From Streptomyces sp. Tu 3180 (GTDB taxonomy: Bacteria > Actinomycetota > Actinomycetes > Streptomycetales > Streptomycetaceae): a DNA stretch of 64,000 bases. Every line of letters begins with the position of its first letter. Position 1 is the first letter of the stretch. A program made the translations under genes and the position numbers. The notes below the pieces were generated by a model that saw only the letters and a list, made by a program, of their open reading frames with translations, was not told the DNA's origin and made no database searches. The stretch lies in NCBI RefSeq assembly GCF_009852415.1, contig NZ_WOXS01000002.1:8162001-8226000 (forward strand), read 5' to 3'. Shown one piece after another: positions 12,801-20,415 of this stretch.

Positions 12801-15800
12801 GACGCGCACCCCGTTCCTGCACCTGACCTTCGGACTGCTCGACGGCTGGTGGCGCTACGAGGACGGCGAACTGCGCATACCGGGCTGCCCGGGGCTGGCT
12901 CCCGAAACCTGGCAGCGGGTGCTGCGGGACTCGGGCTTCGCCACCGTGACCTTCCCCGCCGCCTCCGTGCACGACGCCGGCCACCAGATCGTCGTGGCCG
13001 GCGCCGGCGAGCGGACCGGCGCGCCCGCCCCCGCACCGCGGGGTGCGGACGACGCACGGGAGCGGGTGCGGGCCGTGATCGTCGAGCGGCTCCAGACGTC
13101 GCTGGGGCTGGACCGCCGGGAGATATCCGAGGAGGACTCCTTCGCCGACTACGGCGTGGATTCCATCCTCGGCGTCGAGCTCACCCAGCAACTGAGCACC
13201 GACCTGGGCATCTCGCTCTCGGTCACGGACCTCTTCGATCACAGCTCGGTGCGTGCGCTCGCCGGCTACGTGGTGGAGCACCACCTCGACGCGTCGTCGC
13301 CGCTCCTGGCCGGGCCCCTGTCCACGGTGGCCCTGACGCCCGAGGCCACCCTGACGCCCGAGGCCCCTCCGACGCCCGTTCCCGAACCGGCGGCCCCGCC
13401 CGCCGCCGTGACCGTGCCCGCCTCGGCCGGCACGCTGCGGCCGGCCGTGCCCGCGGCCGTTCCCGACCCCGCCGGCGAGGCCGTCGCCGTCATCGGCATG
13501 AGCGGGAGGTTCGGCACGGCCGAGGACACCGACCAGCTGTGGCAGCACCTCGCCGACGGCCGCAGCCTGGTCCGCGAGATCTCCCGCTGGGACATGCCGG
13601 CCTTCGTGGCGCCGGGCGCACCCCATCCCCGGTACGCCTCGCTGATGGACGACATCGACCGGTTCGACCCGCTGTTCTTCCAGATATCCGGCCTCGAAGC
13701 CGCCTACATGGACCCCCAACAGCGGATCGTGCTGGAGGAGGCGTGGAAGGCGCTGGAGGACGCCGGCTACGCGGGCGACGCCATCCGCGGCCGGTCGTGC
13801 GGCGTCTACATCGGCACCCAGGTCAGCGACTACCTGCCGGGCTCCAGCGCTGACGCCCCCGCCCAGGCCATGTGGGGCAACGCCGAGGCGATCATCCCGG
13901 CACGCCTGTCCTATCTCCTCGATCTGCAGGGCCCCGCCATCGCCGTCGAGACCGCGTGCTCCGGGTCCCTCGTCGCCCTCCACCTCGCGTGCCAGGCCCT
14001 GCGGACGGGCGAGATCGAGACGGCCCTGGTCGGCGGGGTGTCCGTGCAGTGCGCACCCGACTACTACCTGAACGCCCACAAGGCCGGGATGCTCTCGCGG
14101 ACCGGCCAGTGCCACACCTTCGCGGAGGGCGCGGACGGCTTCGTCCCCGGCGAGGGAGTCGGCGTCGTCCTGCTCAAGCGGCTGCGGGACGCCCTCGCCG
14201 ACGGTGACCACATCCACGGCGTGGTCCGCGGTTCGGGCATCAACCAGGACGGAACCTCCAACGGCATCACGGCGCCGAGCGCCAAGTCGCAGGAGCGGCT
14301 GGAGCGGCAGGTCTACGACACCTTCGGCATCGACCCCGACGGCATCCAGCTGGTCGAGGCGCACGGCACCGGCACCCAGCTCGGCGACCCGATCGAGTTC
14401 CAGGCGCTGACCCGCGCGTTCCGCCACTACACCGACAGACGTCAGTACTGCGCCATCGGCTCGGTCAAGACCAACATCGGGCACACCGCGCCGGCCTCGG
14501 GGATGGCGGGACTCATCAAGATCCTGCTCGCCCTGCGCCACCGCGAGCTGCCGCGCAGCCTCCACTTCGACAAGGGCAACGCCCACATCGACTTCGAGGG
14601 CAGCCCCTTCTACGTCAACACGGTGCACCGCCCCTGGACGGTCGAGCCGGGCCGGCCGCGGCGCGCGGCGCTCAGCTCCTTCGGGTTCAGCGGCACCAAC
14701 GCCCATGTGGTGGTCGAGGAAGCCCCCCTCCTGCCGCACCGCGACACCGCGCCCGTCCAGGACCACCTCGTGGTGCTGTCCGCCCTGTCCCCGGAGCAAG
14801 TGCGGACGCAGGCGGAACAGCTGGTGGAGCACCTGCGCCGCCACCCGGACACCGACCTGGGCGACATCGGCTCGACCTTGGTGCGGGGCCGGCGGCACTG
14901 CCCCGTCCGGCTGGCGTGCGTGGCCCGCGACACCGCCCACCTGGTGACGCTTCTGGACCGGTGGCTCACCGACGGGCGGGAAACGGAGGTGCGCACCGCC
15001 GACCTCACGGAGAACGCGTTGAGCCCGCAGCCCGCCCTGGAGCAGTACGGCGACAGCTGCCTGCGCGCGTGCGCCGAGGGCGCCACCGGGGCGGCCCGCC
15101 GGGAGCACCTGGAAGCCGTGTCCGCCCTCTACCTGCAGGGGTACCAGCTGCGCTACGAGCGGCTCTTCGAGGGCGGCGCGCACCGTCGCGTCCCCCTGCC
15201 GACGTACCCGTTCCAGCGGCAGCGCCACTGGCTGCCCTCGGGGGACGGCTCACGTTCCACAGCGCCCGCACGGTCCGCGGACCCCACGCCCACGCCCGCG
15301 CCGGGTCCGCGGGCCGACGCCGCCCACCTGGCGCTGGCGCCGGTGTGGGTCGAGGAACGAGCCCCCGAGCCCGGCCCCGATCGCCCCGTCCCGAACGGCG
15401 TCGTCGTCGTGGGCGGCAGCGCCGCGGACCGGGCGGCCCTGGCGGCCGAGCGCCCCGGCGCCCACTTCCTCCCCCACGACCCGGCGAGCACGACGTCGCT
15501 CACCGAGCAGGTGCGGGGCGCGGGCAGGATCCGCGAACTCGTGTGGATCTCCCCGGCGGCCCCGGCCCCCGACCCCGGTGAGCCGCTGCGGCACACCGCC
15601 GTCGGAGTGGTCGCGTTCTTCCGGCTGGTCAAGGCGCTGTTCGAACTGGGCTACGGCGCCGAGGAGCTGACGTGGACGGTGGTGACGCGCCAGACCCAGC
15701 CCGTGCGGCCGGGCGAGCCGGTGCTGCCCGCCGATGCGGCCGTGCTCGGCCTGGCCGAGGTCATGGCCAAGGAACTGCCCGACTGGAACGTGGCCTGCTT

Positions 15801-18800
15801 CGACCTGGGCCCGTCCGACGCGCTCCCCGCCCGCGCCCTGCTCACAGCCGGGGCCACGACCGTGCGGGCGCTGCGCGACGGCCGCTGGTTCCGACGCGGC
15901 CTGTACCGGGTGGAACTGCCCGCACCGGTCCGTTCCCCGTACAAGGAGGGCGGGGTGTACGTCGTCCTGGGCGGGGCCGGCGGCATCGGCCGGCTCTGGA
16001 GCGAGGACATGATCCGGCGCTACCGGGCGCAGGTCGTGTGGATCGGCCGCCGGGAGAAGGACACCGCCATCCAAGCGGAGATCGACCGCCTGGCCGCGCT
16101 CGGGCGGGCCCCCTGGTACGTCCAGGCCGACGCCGCCGACAGGGACTCGCTCCGGGGCGCGTACGCCCGGATCCAGAAGCGGTTCGGCACCGTCCACGGC
16201 GTGGTCCAGTCCGTCTTCGGCCTGGTGGACCAGAGCCTGAACAACACGACCGAGCAGCAGTTCCGGCAGGGCCTGAGCGCGAAGATCGACGCCAGCGTGT
16301 GCATGGCGGACGTCTTCGACGCCGACGGACTGGACTTCATGCTCTTCTTCTCCTCGATCGCATCGCTCAACCCGACCCCGGGCTACTGCAGTTACGTGGC
16401 CGGCAACGCCTTCGAGGACGCCCTGTCCCGCCGGCTCTCCGGAGCACGCCCGTACGCCGTGAAGGTGGTCAACTGGGGCTACTGGGGCGCCGTCGGCAGC
16501 GGACTCGACGTTCCGGAGCACGTACGTGAGCGCATCTACCGGCGCGAGGGCCTCGGCGACATCGACCCCGCGCTGGCGATGGACGCGGTCGAACGGCTGC
16601 TGGCCGCTCCGCTCGGGCAGGTGGCCTACCTCAACACCAGCGAGCCCGAGCGGTTCGAGGGCTACACCGACCGCGAGACGGTCCGCGTGCTGGACCCGGC
16701 GGAGCGCCGGAGCGAGCCGCTCACCCCGCTGCTGCCCTCACGCGAGGAACAGCGGCGCACCGTGGAGGCACGGGCCAAGTCCAAGCTGCGGACTGTGGAC
16801 GAGCTGCTCCTGCGGCTGCTGTGGTGCGCGCTGCACGGGCGTGGCTGGATCGGGACGGGCACCGTCGACGCGGGTTCCTTCCAGCAGGCAGGCGGGGTCC
16901 TCGGGAAGTACGACCGCTGGGCGTCGGAGACCCTGAAGCTGTTCGCGCGGCAGGGCTGGCTCGTGACGACCGGGAACGAGGGCTCCTACCGTGCCGTCCC
17001 CGACGCCGTCGATCCGGATGCCACCGCCGCCGAGTGGGAACGCCGCCGCGCCGAGTGGCTCACGGACCCCGAACTGCGCGCGTCCGTCGAACTGGCCGAC
17101 ACGACGCTGCGCGCGCTTCCGGACGTCCTCACCGGAGCCGTCCCCGCCGTCGACGTGATCTTCCCCGGCTCCTCGCTGGATCTCGTCGAGGGCATCTACA
17201 AGCGGAACATGATCGCCGACCACTTCAACGACGTCGTCGGTGACTGTGTCGTCGCACTCGTCGAGAGCAGGCTCGCGCAGGATCCCGGAGCCCGGATCCG
17301 CATCCTGGAGATCGGCGCCGGAACGGGCGGCACCACCGCCACGGTCCTGCGCCGGCTGCAGCCGTACCAGCGGCACCTCGGCGAGTACTGCTACACCGAT
17401 CTCTCCCAGGCGTTCCTCATCCACGGCCGGCGGGAGTTCGGCGCGCACCGTCCGTTCCTGCGCTGCGAGATCTTCGACGCCGGCCGGCCGGTCGCCGAGC
17501 AGGGGCTCGACGAGGGCGGGTACGACCTGGTCATCGCGACCAACGTGCTGCACGCCACCGAGGACGTCCGCGCGTCCCTGCGCAACAGCAAGGCGCTGCT
17601 GAGGTCCGGCGGTGGTCTGGTCGTCAACGAGATCGACGGTTACACCGTCTTCGGCATGCTGACGTTCGCGCTGCTGGACGGCTGGTGGCCCCGCGACACC
17701 GAGCTGCGCGAACCCGGGGGGCCCGGCCTGCGACCCGAGACGTGGCAGTCGGTGCTGGAACTGGAGGGTTTCGAGAACGTTGAATTCCCCGCACGGGACG
17801 CGCACCCGCTCGGCCAGCAAGTGGTGGTCGGCTTCAGCGACGGAGTGATCCGCCGGGCCGTCGGCGACCAGCGGCGTTCCGCGGCTGACGGGCCGGTGCC
17901 CCAGCCGGTTGCCGAGCCCTTCTCCGATCCGGTCTCCGCGGCGTCGTCGGCCGGCTCGCAGCCGGTGCGGCCGGCCGCCGCGTCCCGGGTGGACGGGGCG
18001 GCGCTCGGTGAGGTCGTGCGCGCGTATCTCAAGAAGCTGGTCGCGCGGACCCTCCTCATCCCGGCCGAATCCATCGACGCCCGGAAGCAGTTGTCCGCCT
18101 ACGGCATCGACTCCATCCTCATCCTCCAGCTGCTGAACGGCCTCAAGAAGGACCTGGGGGAGACCAGCAGCACCTTGTTCTTCGAGTACCGCACCATCGA
18201 GGCACTGACGGAGTACTTCGTCACCGAACGGGGCGAGGCCGTGGCCCGCGCCCTCGGCGTGAGCACCGATCCGGCCGCCGAACCGGGAGCGGCGGCGTCC
18301 GTCCCGCAGGCCGCCCCGGACGCGCAGGCCCTGGCCGAGGCCGCCCCGACGCCCGGCCCCGGCCGCACGGAGGCTCGTCCGGCTCCGCGTTCCCGGCGCG
18401 CCGGCGGCGTCGCGATCGTGGGCATGAGCGCGCGCTTCCCCCAGGCCGAGACGCTGGGCGCCTTCTGGTCGGTGCTGCGCGAGGGCCGGAACACCGTCAC
18501 CGAGATCCCCGCCGACCGGTGGGCCCTCGACGGCTTCTACGAACCCGACAGGGAGGAAGCCGTCGCGAACGGTAGGAGCTACAGCAAGTGGGGCGCCTTC
18601 CTCGACGGATTCGCCGACTTCGACCCGCTGTTCTTCGAGATGACGCCGAACGACGCCCTGGAGATCGACCCGCAGGAGCGGCTGTTCCTCCAGGAGGCGT
18701 GGCGGGCGTTCGAGAACGCCGGCTACACGCGGAGTCGCCTCGAGCGGGAACACCGGTCCAGCGTCGGCGTCTTCGTCGGGATCACCCGCGCCGGACACAA

Positions 18801-20415
18801 CCTCCACGGTCCCGAGCGCTGGCGCCGCGGCGACACCGTCCAGCCCTACACCTCGTTCGGGTCGGCGGCCAACCGCGTCTCGTTCAAGCTGAACCTCAAC
18901 GGTCCGAGCATGCCCGTCGACACGATGTGCTCCTCCTCGCTGACAGCGCTCCACGAGGCGTGCGAGCACCTGCTCCACGGCGACTGCGAACTGGCGGTGG
19001 CGGGCGGCGTGAACCTGTACCTGCACCCGTCGAGCTACGTCAATCTGTGCGGTCTGCAGATGCTCGCCGACGGGGACGAGTGCCGCAGCTTCGGCGCCGG
19101 CGGCAACGGCTTCGTCCCCGGTGAGGGCGTTGGCGCGCTCGTCCTCAAGCGGCTGGAGGACGCCGAGCGGGACGGCGACCACATCCATGCCGTCATCCGC
19201 GGCACCAGCATCAACCACGGCGGCACGACGAACGGTTACACCGTGCCGAATCCGGTCGCCCAGGGCCGGGTCGTGCGGGACGCGCTCGACCGGGCGGGCG
19301 TCGACGCGCGCACGATCAGCTACGTCGAGGCGCACGGCACCGGAACCGTGCTGGGCGACCCGATCGAGATCAACGGCCTGACCCGGGCGTTCTCCCAGGA
19401 CACCCAGGACGTGGGCTACTGCGCGATCGGCTCCGTCAAGAGCAACATCGGGCACGCCGAGGCCGCCGCCGGTATCGCGGGCGTGTTCAAGGCGGTGCTG
19501 CAGATGCAGCACGGTGAACTCGTCGCGAGTCTGCACGCCGACGAGGTCAACCCGCACATCGACTTCGACGCGACGCCGTTCGTCGTCCAGCGCGAGGGTG
19601 CGGAGTGGAAACGGCCGGTCGTCACCGTCGACGGCGTCACCACCGAGGTGCCGCGCCGGGCCGGCGTCTCGTCCTTCGGCGCGGGCGGCTCCAACGCCCA
19701 TGTGGTGATCGAGGAGTACGTCCGTGACCAGCCGTTCTCCGGGGCCGACCGGGCCGCCGCTCCGGCCGTGATCGTGCTGTCCGCCAAGGACGAGGAGCGG
19801 CTGCGGGAGCAGGCGAGCGCTCTGCTGGAGGCGCTCCCGGAGGCCGAGCGGGCCGGGGCGACGCCGGCCGATGTCGCGTACACCCTGCAGGTCGGCCGTG
19901 AGGCCATGAGCGAGCGACTGGGGACCGTCGTACGCTCGTTCGCCGAGCTGCGGGACCGGCTGCGGTCCTTCCTGGACGGCCCCGACGGCGGCGCCGGGCT
20001 GCACCGTGGTCGCGCGGCACGCTCCGACCGCGCGCTGACCGCGCTGACCGACGACGCCGACATGAGCGCGGTCGTCGGGACATGGCTGGCCAAGGGCGCG
20101 TACGCCAAGGTGCTCGACCTGTGGGTGAACGGCTTCGAGCCGGACTGGGGCAGCCTCCATCCGGCGGGGGCGGCGCGCATCGTTCCGCTGCCCGCCTATC
20201 CCTTCGCCCGGGAGCGGTACTGGATCGCGGAACGGCCGGTCGACGGCCGTCCCGCCGCGGACGGGGAGCCGGTCGACGGCCTGCCTGATCCGCTGATCGA
20301 CGACCTCCTCGACGAGGTGGTGAACGGCTCTCTCGGCGTCGAAGCGGCCGCCGAGCACATCCGACGGTCCGTCCTGGACGGCGCCGCCGCGCACACCGAT
20401 GACGAGAGGCGCTGA
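1..20415 (+). CDS. Trans-AT type I polyketide synthase, modules 1-5 (5'-truncated)
   Basis: The gene enters the window already inside a ketosynthase (KS), so its start is upstream; 6,804 residues are visible. Domain order: KS (C-terminal half)-DH-KR-ACP, KS-KR-ACP, KS-DH-KR-cMT-ACP, KS-KR-cMT-ACP, and a final KS with its post-KS linker. There is no in-line acyltransferase, so malonyl loading must come from a separate AT, as in trans-AT systems; the discrete AT at 62401 fits. KS domains keep Cys and both His. ACP serine codons are at 3688, 7552, 13162 and 18112. The last KS has no partner domains here: the protein ends in an acidic helical tail (20281-20412) resembling a docking element, and module 5 continues in the next gene two bases downstream. 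It acts in the cytoplasm as a megasynthase. The product is unknown. Confidence 0.97.
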   Translation: MAAVVLKPLTKALADGDRVHAVITASGLNHDGRTNGITAPSQPAQAALLDSVYQRFGVRPADIEHVIAHGTGTRLGDPVEVNALTEAFRRHTDKTQYCALTSVKTNVGHTLAASGVVSLIALVQALRHRTVPASLHAEQESEYIDWARSPFRVNKEARPWPARPGRERTGAVSSFGISGTNVHVVVESHGDGSAAQPALSRPSYLLALSAKTEEALRTRVADLLAFLRAGGADDVGLARISSTLLAGRHHFAHRCAVVADNPEDAERLLRKVLDGKRDPQVFRGLPGRDFRPQNALAEYGNELIGRARAGGRDARYRDAVRALADLYCQGYEPAWENLFGDRPLPCVSLPGYPFARETYWTDAARAGRAAPPHVPAASTALHPLLDSNVSTLRSQRFAKRLSATEFFLRDHVVDGKILLPGVAHMEMAYTASRLASGSDSVTLRSIIWGRPIVMDGPSRTVHVELTPLGEDALEFVVHDGADGARTVFSQGRAGYAADRPTRPRGTIDIPAIKARCTTRRENAEIFASLRDLGFGYGETFQAMETLYCGETEALARIVLGDGLDEDYPRFTLHPSLFDAALNALRGIGEQDGVLRIPFSLEELVVFAPIPRQSYCHATVHRIARDGTMSVDLAICDDSGAECVRLTGLVFKEFTADKSEKLHYYVPRWTDADAGDNADTGSARGTASPGAGRTLLLLDDEDTRRTRLGTRYAGRVVRVRNGSGFQESGPDLFTVDRRSAEDFDRLVRTLHERDLSPRAIVNFWPLTPDTSDLTIELESLLHLFRAVHRTGAEQEVRYLSVQSERPGPQRAAAEALSGFGRAVTAVDHLFRVDSLQVAGARDADAVAGSVLRELGGAEGDAPRGGHEIRHVDGVRQERVLRPWTGAARKGAPELPLKEGGVYLISGGAGALGLHVARYLARQCRARLLLLGRRQADAALREEFAALEAAGAEVLHLPCDVADRDGVSTALDTGRKRFGDLDGVFHGAGVIGGTGVMDVDWAGFEAVLAPKTHGTVHLDELTAGDPLDFFLVFSSIAAYVGDFGQGSYAAANRFLDGYVQHREELRAQGLRHGRSVSVNWPYWDEGGMLGELAEEGPARTLYRDHSGMRGLRTEEGIGALLEILTSDETQVVVTKGERRKIERVLRVAGSERAVAEPAGAAAEPEPGVVHRPVAVNEPVAVAKRVESTAVEDSGEMFTRTVEYLRDRLSQVFHIPKGRIDAAAELGEYGIESIQIMELMRLLTKDFDSLPGTLFFEYRTIHELAEYFTEHQAARLTQLLGPERSAAPAPETVAKSVPAAAAPSRPVTPRGRFAEVRTAAPDPGEAPSVRRAGGRTPGRPRDVAVIGMSGRYPKSRNLDEFWKVLERGEDCIEEIPPHRWDKDLYYAAEKTPGKSSSKWGGFIGGAENFDALFFNMSANQAALTDPQTRLFLQAAWEAMEDAGYTRRSLSPDKARKVGVYLGMMWNEYQLYSGEDVVLSDRAAASNAVSYFFDLHGQSLTVDTACSSSLYAIAMAVESIRNGSSSLAFAGGANLSLHPNKYVSLSQMNFFSADGRCRSFGEGGTGYVPGEGVGCLLLKPFDQAVEDGDHIHGVIRGVATVHGGKTNGMTVPNPLAQADMVAAALADAGLSAEDVSYVEGHGTGTALGDPIEITGLTRAFRKHTDRKQYCPIGSVKSNIGHLEGAAGVVAVTKVLLQMRYGMLVPSLHSEQLNPYIDFPNSPFYVQHRLEPWERPTRTVDGVRRTLPRIAGVSSFGAHGAIAHVIIEEYQPGAERPARPAGVPRPELLVLSAKDDERLREKARGLHTWLSAAGHDADPADLAYTLQVGREPMEERLALVVDGLDALRERLRAFLDGEPETAHVFRGGVRQNKDAVALLEADEEMRELVRQWLEQGRHDKLANVWVKGLALDWTSLARHTEPRRIPLPTYPFVQERHWLDAPPALALQPPRTVAQDEPAAVADAAAHPARSAGERTRPLAFVEDWEPAPLRTGTARAPRGIVFLCTGAERQEAVARAAREIDPGLRTVFVGRGDAYRKTRPDHYQIRRGTAQDYLDAFRDIAAGPAPVDAVVSIEALEPGGADGDFGDVVLTVQAIAGAGLDVSRYLVAGQYRDGLERALLEAHLGVERSLGLVMPKLSVAAVLQDADDPLRPADTAAWLTRLIAELRQERASSVLYQSGERFVSRVREVTLDGSRSGALRHGGTYLITGGCGGLGLIVARHLAEHFAANLVLTGRSPLDETRREALRGLAAGQRVLYVQADSCDADAMKQAVTQARESFGALHGVIHAAGVQGRGSILEKDLRSFEDVLGPKIRGTLTLDEAVAGEGLDFVCYFSSTAAVIGDFGTCDYAVGNRFQMAYARHRDAQVRAGRLSGRTVVVNWPLWREGGMGFDHDTTTMLLKSSGQDFLETADGVALFERLLSQEAAQHMILVGRPGRVSRFLGLTPPADAPDAPDAPVRPGTGAVAARPAGPTGAGGPDTPSAPGVEERLAHDLRRIVSGAVGLSPDRLHEDDNLADYGFDSVSLAGLATGLSEHWGVEVTPALFYSRSTLRKLREYFATEHQELLAAFYGDRGVGGTVRGPAAAEPAPPQGEVFPADRPRPGAEAVPDAAGPADTGADPGVREPRTQDEDDDAIAVIGMSGRFPGADNPSELWSILAEGRDAVSAVSRERLDLWGEPHDSPFAAFRVGQVSAPDEFDPLFFEMSPNEARSLDPRQRLLLQETWRALEDAGWTPASTRRVGMFVGVEQGDYDTPDPEAGSITANHDGILAARLSYLLDLSGPVLAINTACSSGLVAAHQACASIRAGESDIALAAGVSLITTSQLLTRTRQAGMLSEDGVTYAFDRRANGMVLSEAVAVVVLKRLSAAIADGDRIHGVIRASGINYDGRSNGITAPNGDAQSTLLRDTYRRHGIDPADIEYVVAHGTGTRLGDPVEVNALNDVFRGFTDKRRYCALTSVKSNVGHTLAASGLVSLIGVLQAMRHETIPASLNCAQENEYIDWKDSPFFVNKANRAWPQAAGRRRTAAISSFGMSGTNAHMVVESRPALGENEVTEMPAHLLALSAKSEESLRQRAADLIDFLEAPGQPHGLRDVGATLLDRRTHFRHRCAVVARDAAEAVRLLRSWVADRHDPDVLTGVVPKDFTPNDTARQAGDRLLDEAAGPHHDGAGLRDALRAAARAYCQGYDLAWRRLFGDRRTAPVALPGYPFARKRLWRHHTERPAQPGTFTPAPARAAGGGHRFDTPLTGAESFLRDHVVAGEMILPGVAHLELVRAAHAALPARRNAPTDGVTFRDVVWLRPVRVGDTALDLHVELEPDGAAGTRYRVLTAGADGPVVHSQGRVEAGDGRAARTRLDLAVLRTECGRYEMTATEVYLVYRRQGIAYGPSFQGVRRILVGDAQVLAELTLPGAPEYGPGAQVLPPGLLDAALQSSVGLRHGGGLRLPYAVEAVEILGPCEPVMWAWLRRTTENDDTFDVDLCDAHGEVRVRFTAFRTRPLPAAAAQPATSRRPAAGGPVLLEPRWEPVRPEPSADGDGPRGRTLLAGADPEELASLLTGRGEDVDVLLLRADDTVEGLRERLARGGPYDSVVWVTGGGAPVLPQSEDLITRQEKGVYAGFRLAKALLALGHDKRDLEWTALTVRSQGVVDTDRVDPAHAGVHGLLGSLAKENPRWRLRLADVEALQDGVLREALRLPAQPSGDSWAHRGGRWFRQILAPLTCDALPAEAAPYRRDRVYVVIGGAGGLGAVWTEHVVRAYGAQVVWIGRRAEDETIRARIDELSRLGPAPWYLQADATDREALTAAVARIKARFPEINGVVHSALALLDQSVARMPEERFRTAVRAKVDISVRIAQVFADEPLDFVLFFSSINSFQRSAGQSNYVSGCVFKDAFARLWRQSRPTTVKVMNWGYWGSVGVVASSEYQRRMERSGIGSIEPAEGMAALDLLLSGPYHQLAVEKTTAPRRAGDDTRPTGFAGPDDRLLRRVLSDSGSARGFDDALLCELLLLQLQTLGLNRAGGSVDDLRTALEPGGGHDRWLGESLRTLAEHGYLEVGAGRYTPTDRARLDGDDVWRRWEAVCRESEGANPYVNLLDPAIRELPEVLSGRRRATDVIFPGSSMSLVRGVYRDCESARALNELVAESVAARVEVLLARDPAHRVRIFEIGSGTGGTSEKVLRRLAPYRDSVAEYCYTDVSQYFLRNGRQEFGADHPYLRFELFDAECAPAEQGMDEDGYDIVLATNVLHATRDVRAAARHARALLGADGVLVLNELATRTPFLHLTFGLLDGWWRYEDGELRIPGCPGLAPETWQRVLRDSGFATVTFPAASVHDAGHQIVVAGAGERTGAPAPAPRGADDARERVRAVIVERLQTSLGLDRREISEEDSFADYGVDSILGVELTQQLSTDLGISLSVTDLFDHSSVRALAGYVVEHHLDASSPLLAGPLSTVALTPEATLTPEAPPTPVPEPAAPPAAVTVPASAGTLRPAVPAAVPDPAGEAVAVIGMSGRFGTAEDTDQLWQHLADGRSLVREISRWDMPAFVAPGAPHPRYASLMDDIDRFDPLFFQISGLEAAYMDPQQRIVLEEAWKALEDAGYAGDAIRGRSCGVYIGTQVSDYLPGSSADAPAQAMWGNAEAIIPARLSYLLDLQGPAIAVETACSGSLVALHLACQALRTGEIETALVGGVSVQCAPDYYLNAHKAGMLSRTGQCHTFAEGADGFVPGEGVGVVLLKRLRDALADGDHIHGVVRGSGINQDGTSNGITAPSAKSQERLERQVYDTFGIDPDGIQLVEAHGTGTQLGDPIEFQALTRAFRHYTDRRQYCAIGSVKTNIGHTAPASGMAGLIKILLALRHRELPRSLHFDKGNAHIDFEGSPFYVNTVHRPWTVEPGRPRRAALSSFGFSGTNAHVVVEEAPLLPHRDTAPVQDHLVVLSALSPEQVRTQAEQLVEHLRRHPDTDLGDIGSTLVRGRRHCPVRLACVARDTAHLVTLLDRWLTDGRETEVRTADLTENALSPQPALEQYGDSCLRACAEGATGAARREHLEAVSALYLQGYQLRYERLFEGGAHRRVPLPTYPFQRQRHWLPSGDGSRSTAPARSADPTPTPAPGPRADAAHLALAPVWVEERAPEPGPDRPVPNGVVVVGGSAADRAALAAERPGAHFLPHDPASTTSLTEQVRGAGRIRELVWISPAAPAPDPGEPLRHTAVGVVAFFRLVKALFELGYGAEELTWTVVTRQTQPVRPGEPVLPADAAVLGLAEVMAKELPDWNVACFDLGPSDALPARALLTAGATTVRALRDGRWFRRGLYRVELPAPVRSPYKEGGVYVVLGGAGGIGRLWSEDMIRRYRAQVVWIGRREKDTAIQAEIDRLAALGRAPWYVQADAADRDSLRGAYARIQKRFGTVHGVVQSVFGLVDQSLNNTTEQQFRQGLSAKIDASVCMADVFDADGLDFMLFFSSIASLNPTPGYCSYVAGNAFEDALSRRLSGARPYAVKVVNWGYWGAVGSGLDVPEHVRERIYRREGLGDIDPALAMDAVERLLAAPLGQVAYLNTSEPERFEGYTDRETVRVLDPAERRSEPLTPLLPSREEQRRTVEARAKSKLRTVDELLLRLLWCALHGRGWIGTGTVDAGSFQQAGGVLGKYDRWASETLKLFARQGWLVTTGNEGSYRAVPDAVDPDATAAEWERRRAEWLTDPELRASVELADTTLRALPDVLTGAVPAVDVIFPGSSLDLVEGIYKRNMIADHFNDVVGDCVVALVESRLAQDPGARIRILEIGAGTGGTTATVLRRLQPYQRHLGEYCYTDLSQAFLIHGRREFGAHRPFLRCEIFDAGRPVAEQGLDEGGYDLVIATNVLHATEDVRASLRNSKALLRSGGGLVVNEIDGYTVFGMLTFALLDGWWPRDTELREPGGPGLRPETWQSVLELEGFENVEFPARDAHPLGQQVVVGFSDGVIRRAVGDQRRSAADGPVPQPVAEPFSDPVSAASSAGSQPVRPAAASRVDGAALGEVVRAYLKKLVARTLLIPAESIDARKQLSAYGIDSILILQLLNGLKKDLGETSSTLFFEYRTIEALTEYFVTERGEAVARALGVSTDPAAEPGAAASVPQAAPDAQALAEAAPTPGPGRTEARPAPRSRRAGGVAIVGMSARFPQAETLGAFWSVLREGRNTVTEIPADRWALDGFYEPDREEAVANGRSYSKWGAFLDGFADFDPLFFEMTPNDALEIDPQERLFLQEAWRAFENAGYTRSRLEREHRSSVGVFVGITRAGHNLHGPERWRRGDTVQPYTSFGSAANRVSFKLNLNGPSMPVDTMCSSSLTALHEACEHLLHGDCELAVAGGVNLYLHPSSYVNLCGLQMLADGDECRSFGAGGNGFVPGEGVGALVLKRLEDAERDGDHIHAVIRGTSINHGGTTNGYTVPNPVAQGRVVRDALDRAGVDARTISYVEAHGTGTVLGDPIEINGLTRAFSQDTQDVGYCAIGSVKSNIGHAEAAAGIAGVFKAVLQMQHGELVASLHADEVNPHIDFDATPFVVQREGAEWKRPVVTVDGVTTEVPRRAGVSSFGAGGSNAHVVIEEYVRDQPFSGADRAAAPAVIVLSAKDEERLREQASALLEALPEAERAGATPADVAYTLQVGREAMSERLGTVVRSFAELRDRLRSFLDGPDGGAGLHRGRAARSDRALTALTDDADMSAVVGTWLAKGAYAKVLDLWVNGFEPDWGSLHPAGAARIVPLPAYPFARERYWIAERPVDGRPAADGEPVDGLPDPLIDDLLDEVVNGSLGVEAAAEHIRRSVLDGAAAHTDDERR
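4012..7698 (+). other. PKS module 2: KS-KR-ACP
   Basis: KS (4012-5301) has Cys in TACSSS (codon 4504), HGTGT and NIGH. Its C-terminal motif is GAHGAIAHV instead of the usual GAGGSNAHV. KR (5920-7320) has GGCGGLG and YAVGN, with no B-type Asp. ACP (7447-7698) has Ser at 7552 in GFDSV. Predicted output: a beta-hydroxyl. A short Ala-Pro-Asp repeat (about 7333-7356) lies in the KR-ACP linker. Confidence 0.9.
7888..13305 (+). other. PKS module 3: KS-DH-KR-cMT-ACP
   Basis: KS (7888-9123) has Cys at 8356 in NTACSSG, of the same subtype as KS1 and KS10. DH (9694-10485) keeps HxxxGxxxxP and DAALQ but lacks the N-terminal HPLL lead-in. KR (10537-11880) has GGAGGLG and catalytic Ser and Tyr, but the residue four after Tyr is Cys (11641) where Asn is usual. 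The C-methyltransferase (11950-13010) has the SAM motif EIGSGTGG and the NVLHAT and LLDGWW signatures. ACP (13051-13305) has Ser at 13162. Predicted output: an alpha-methyl alkene. Confidence 0.9.
13480..18252 (+). other. PKS module 4: KS-KR-cMT-ACP
   Basis: KS (13480-14730) has Cys at 13957 in TACSGS (Gly where most siblings have Ser), with HGTGT and NIGH intact. KR (15328-16700) has GGAGGIG and YVAGN, with Asp in the LVDQS position, so B-type-like. The C-methyltransferase (16740-17850) has EIGAGTGG and LLDGWW. ACP (18001-18252) has Ser at 18112. Predicted output: an alpha-methyl, beta-hydroxy unit. Confidence 0.9.

Noticed and set aside
13480..14730. KS4 as inactive because of TACSGS
   Set aside because: The nucleophilic Cys and both His motifs are intact; the Ser-to-Gly change is beside the active site and not a known inactivating residue.
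7633..15228. Very long reverse-strand open frame (over 2,500 codons); others at 16738-20394 and 53262-56474
   Set aside because: Such frames arise on the complement of GC-rich genes. They lie wholly under PKS domains with clear motifs, and their translations are low-complexity Arg/Gly/Ala/Val-rich with no family resemblance.
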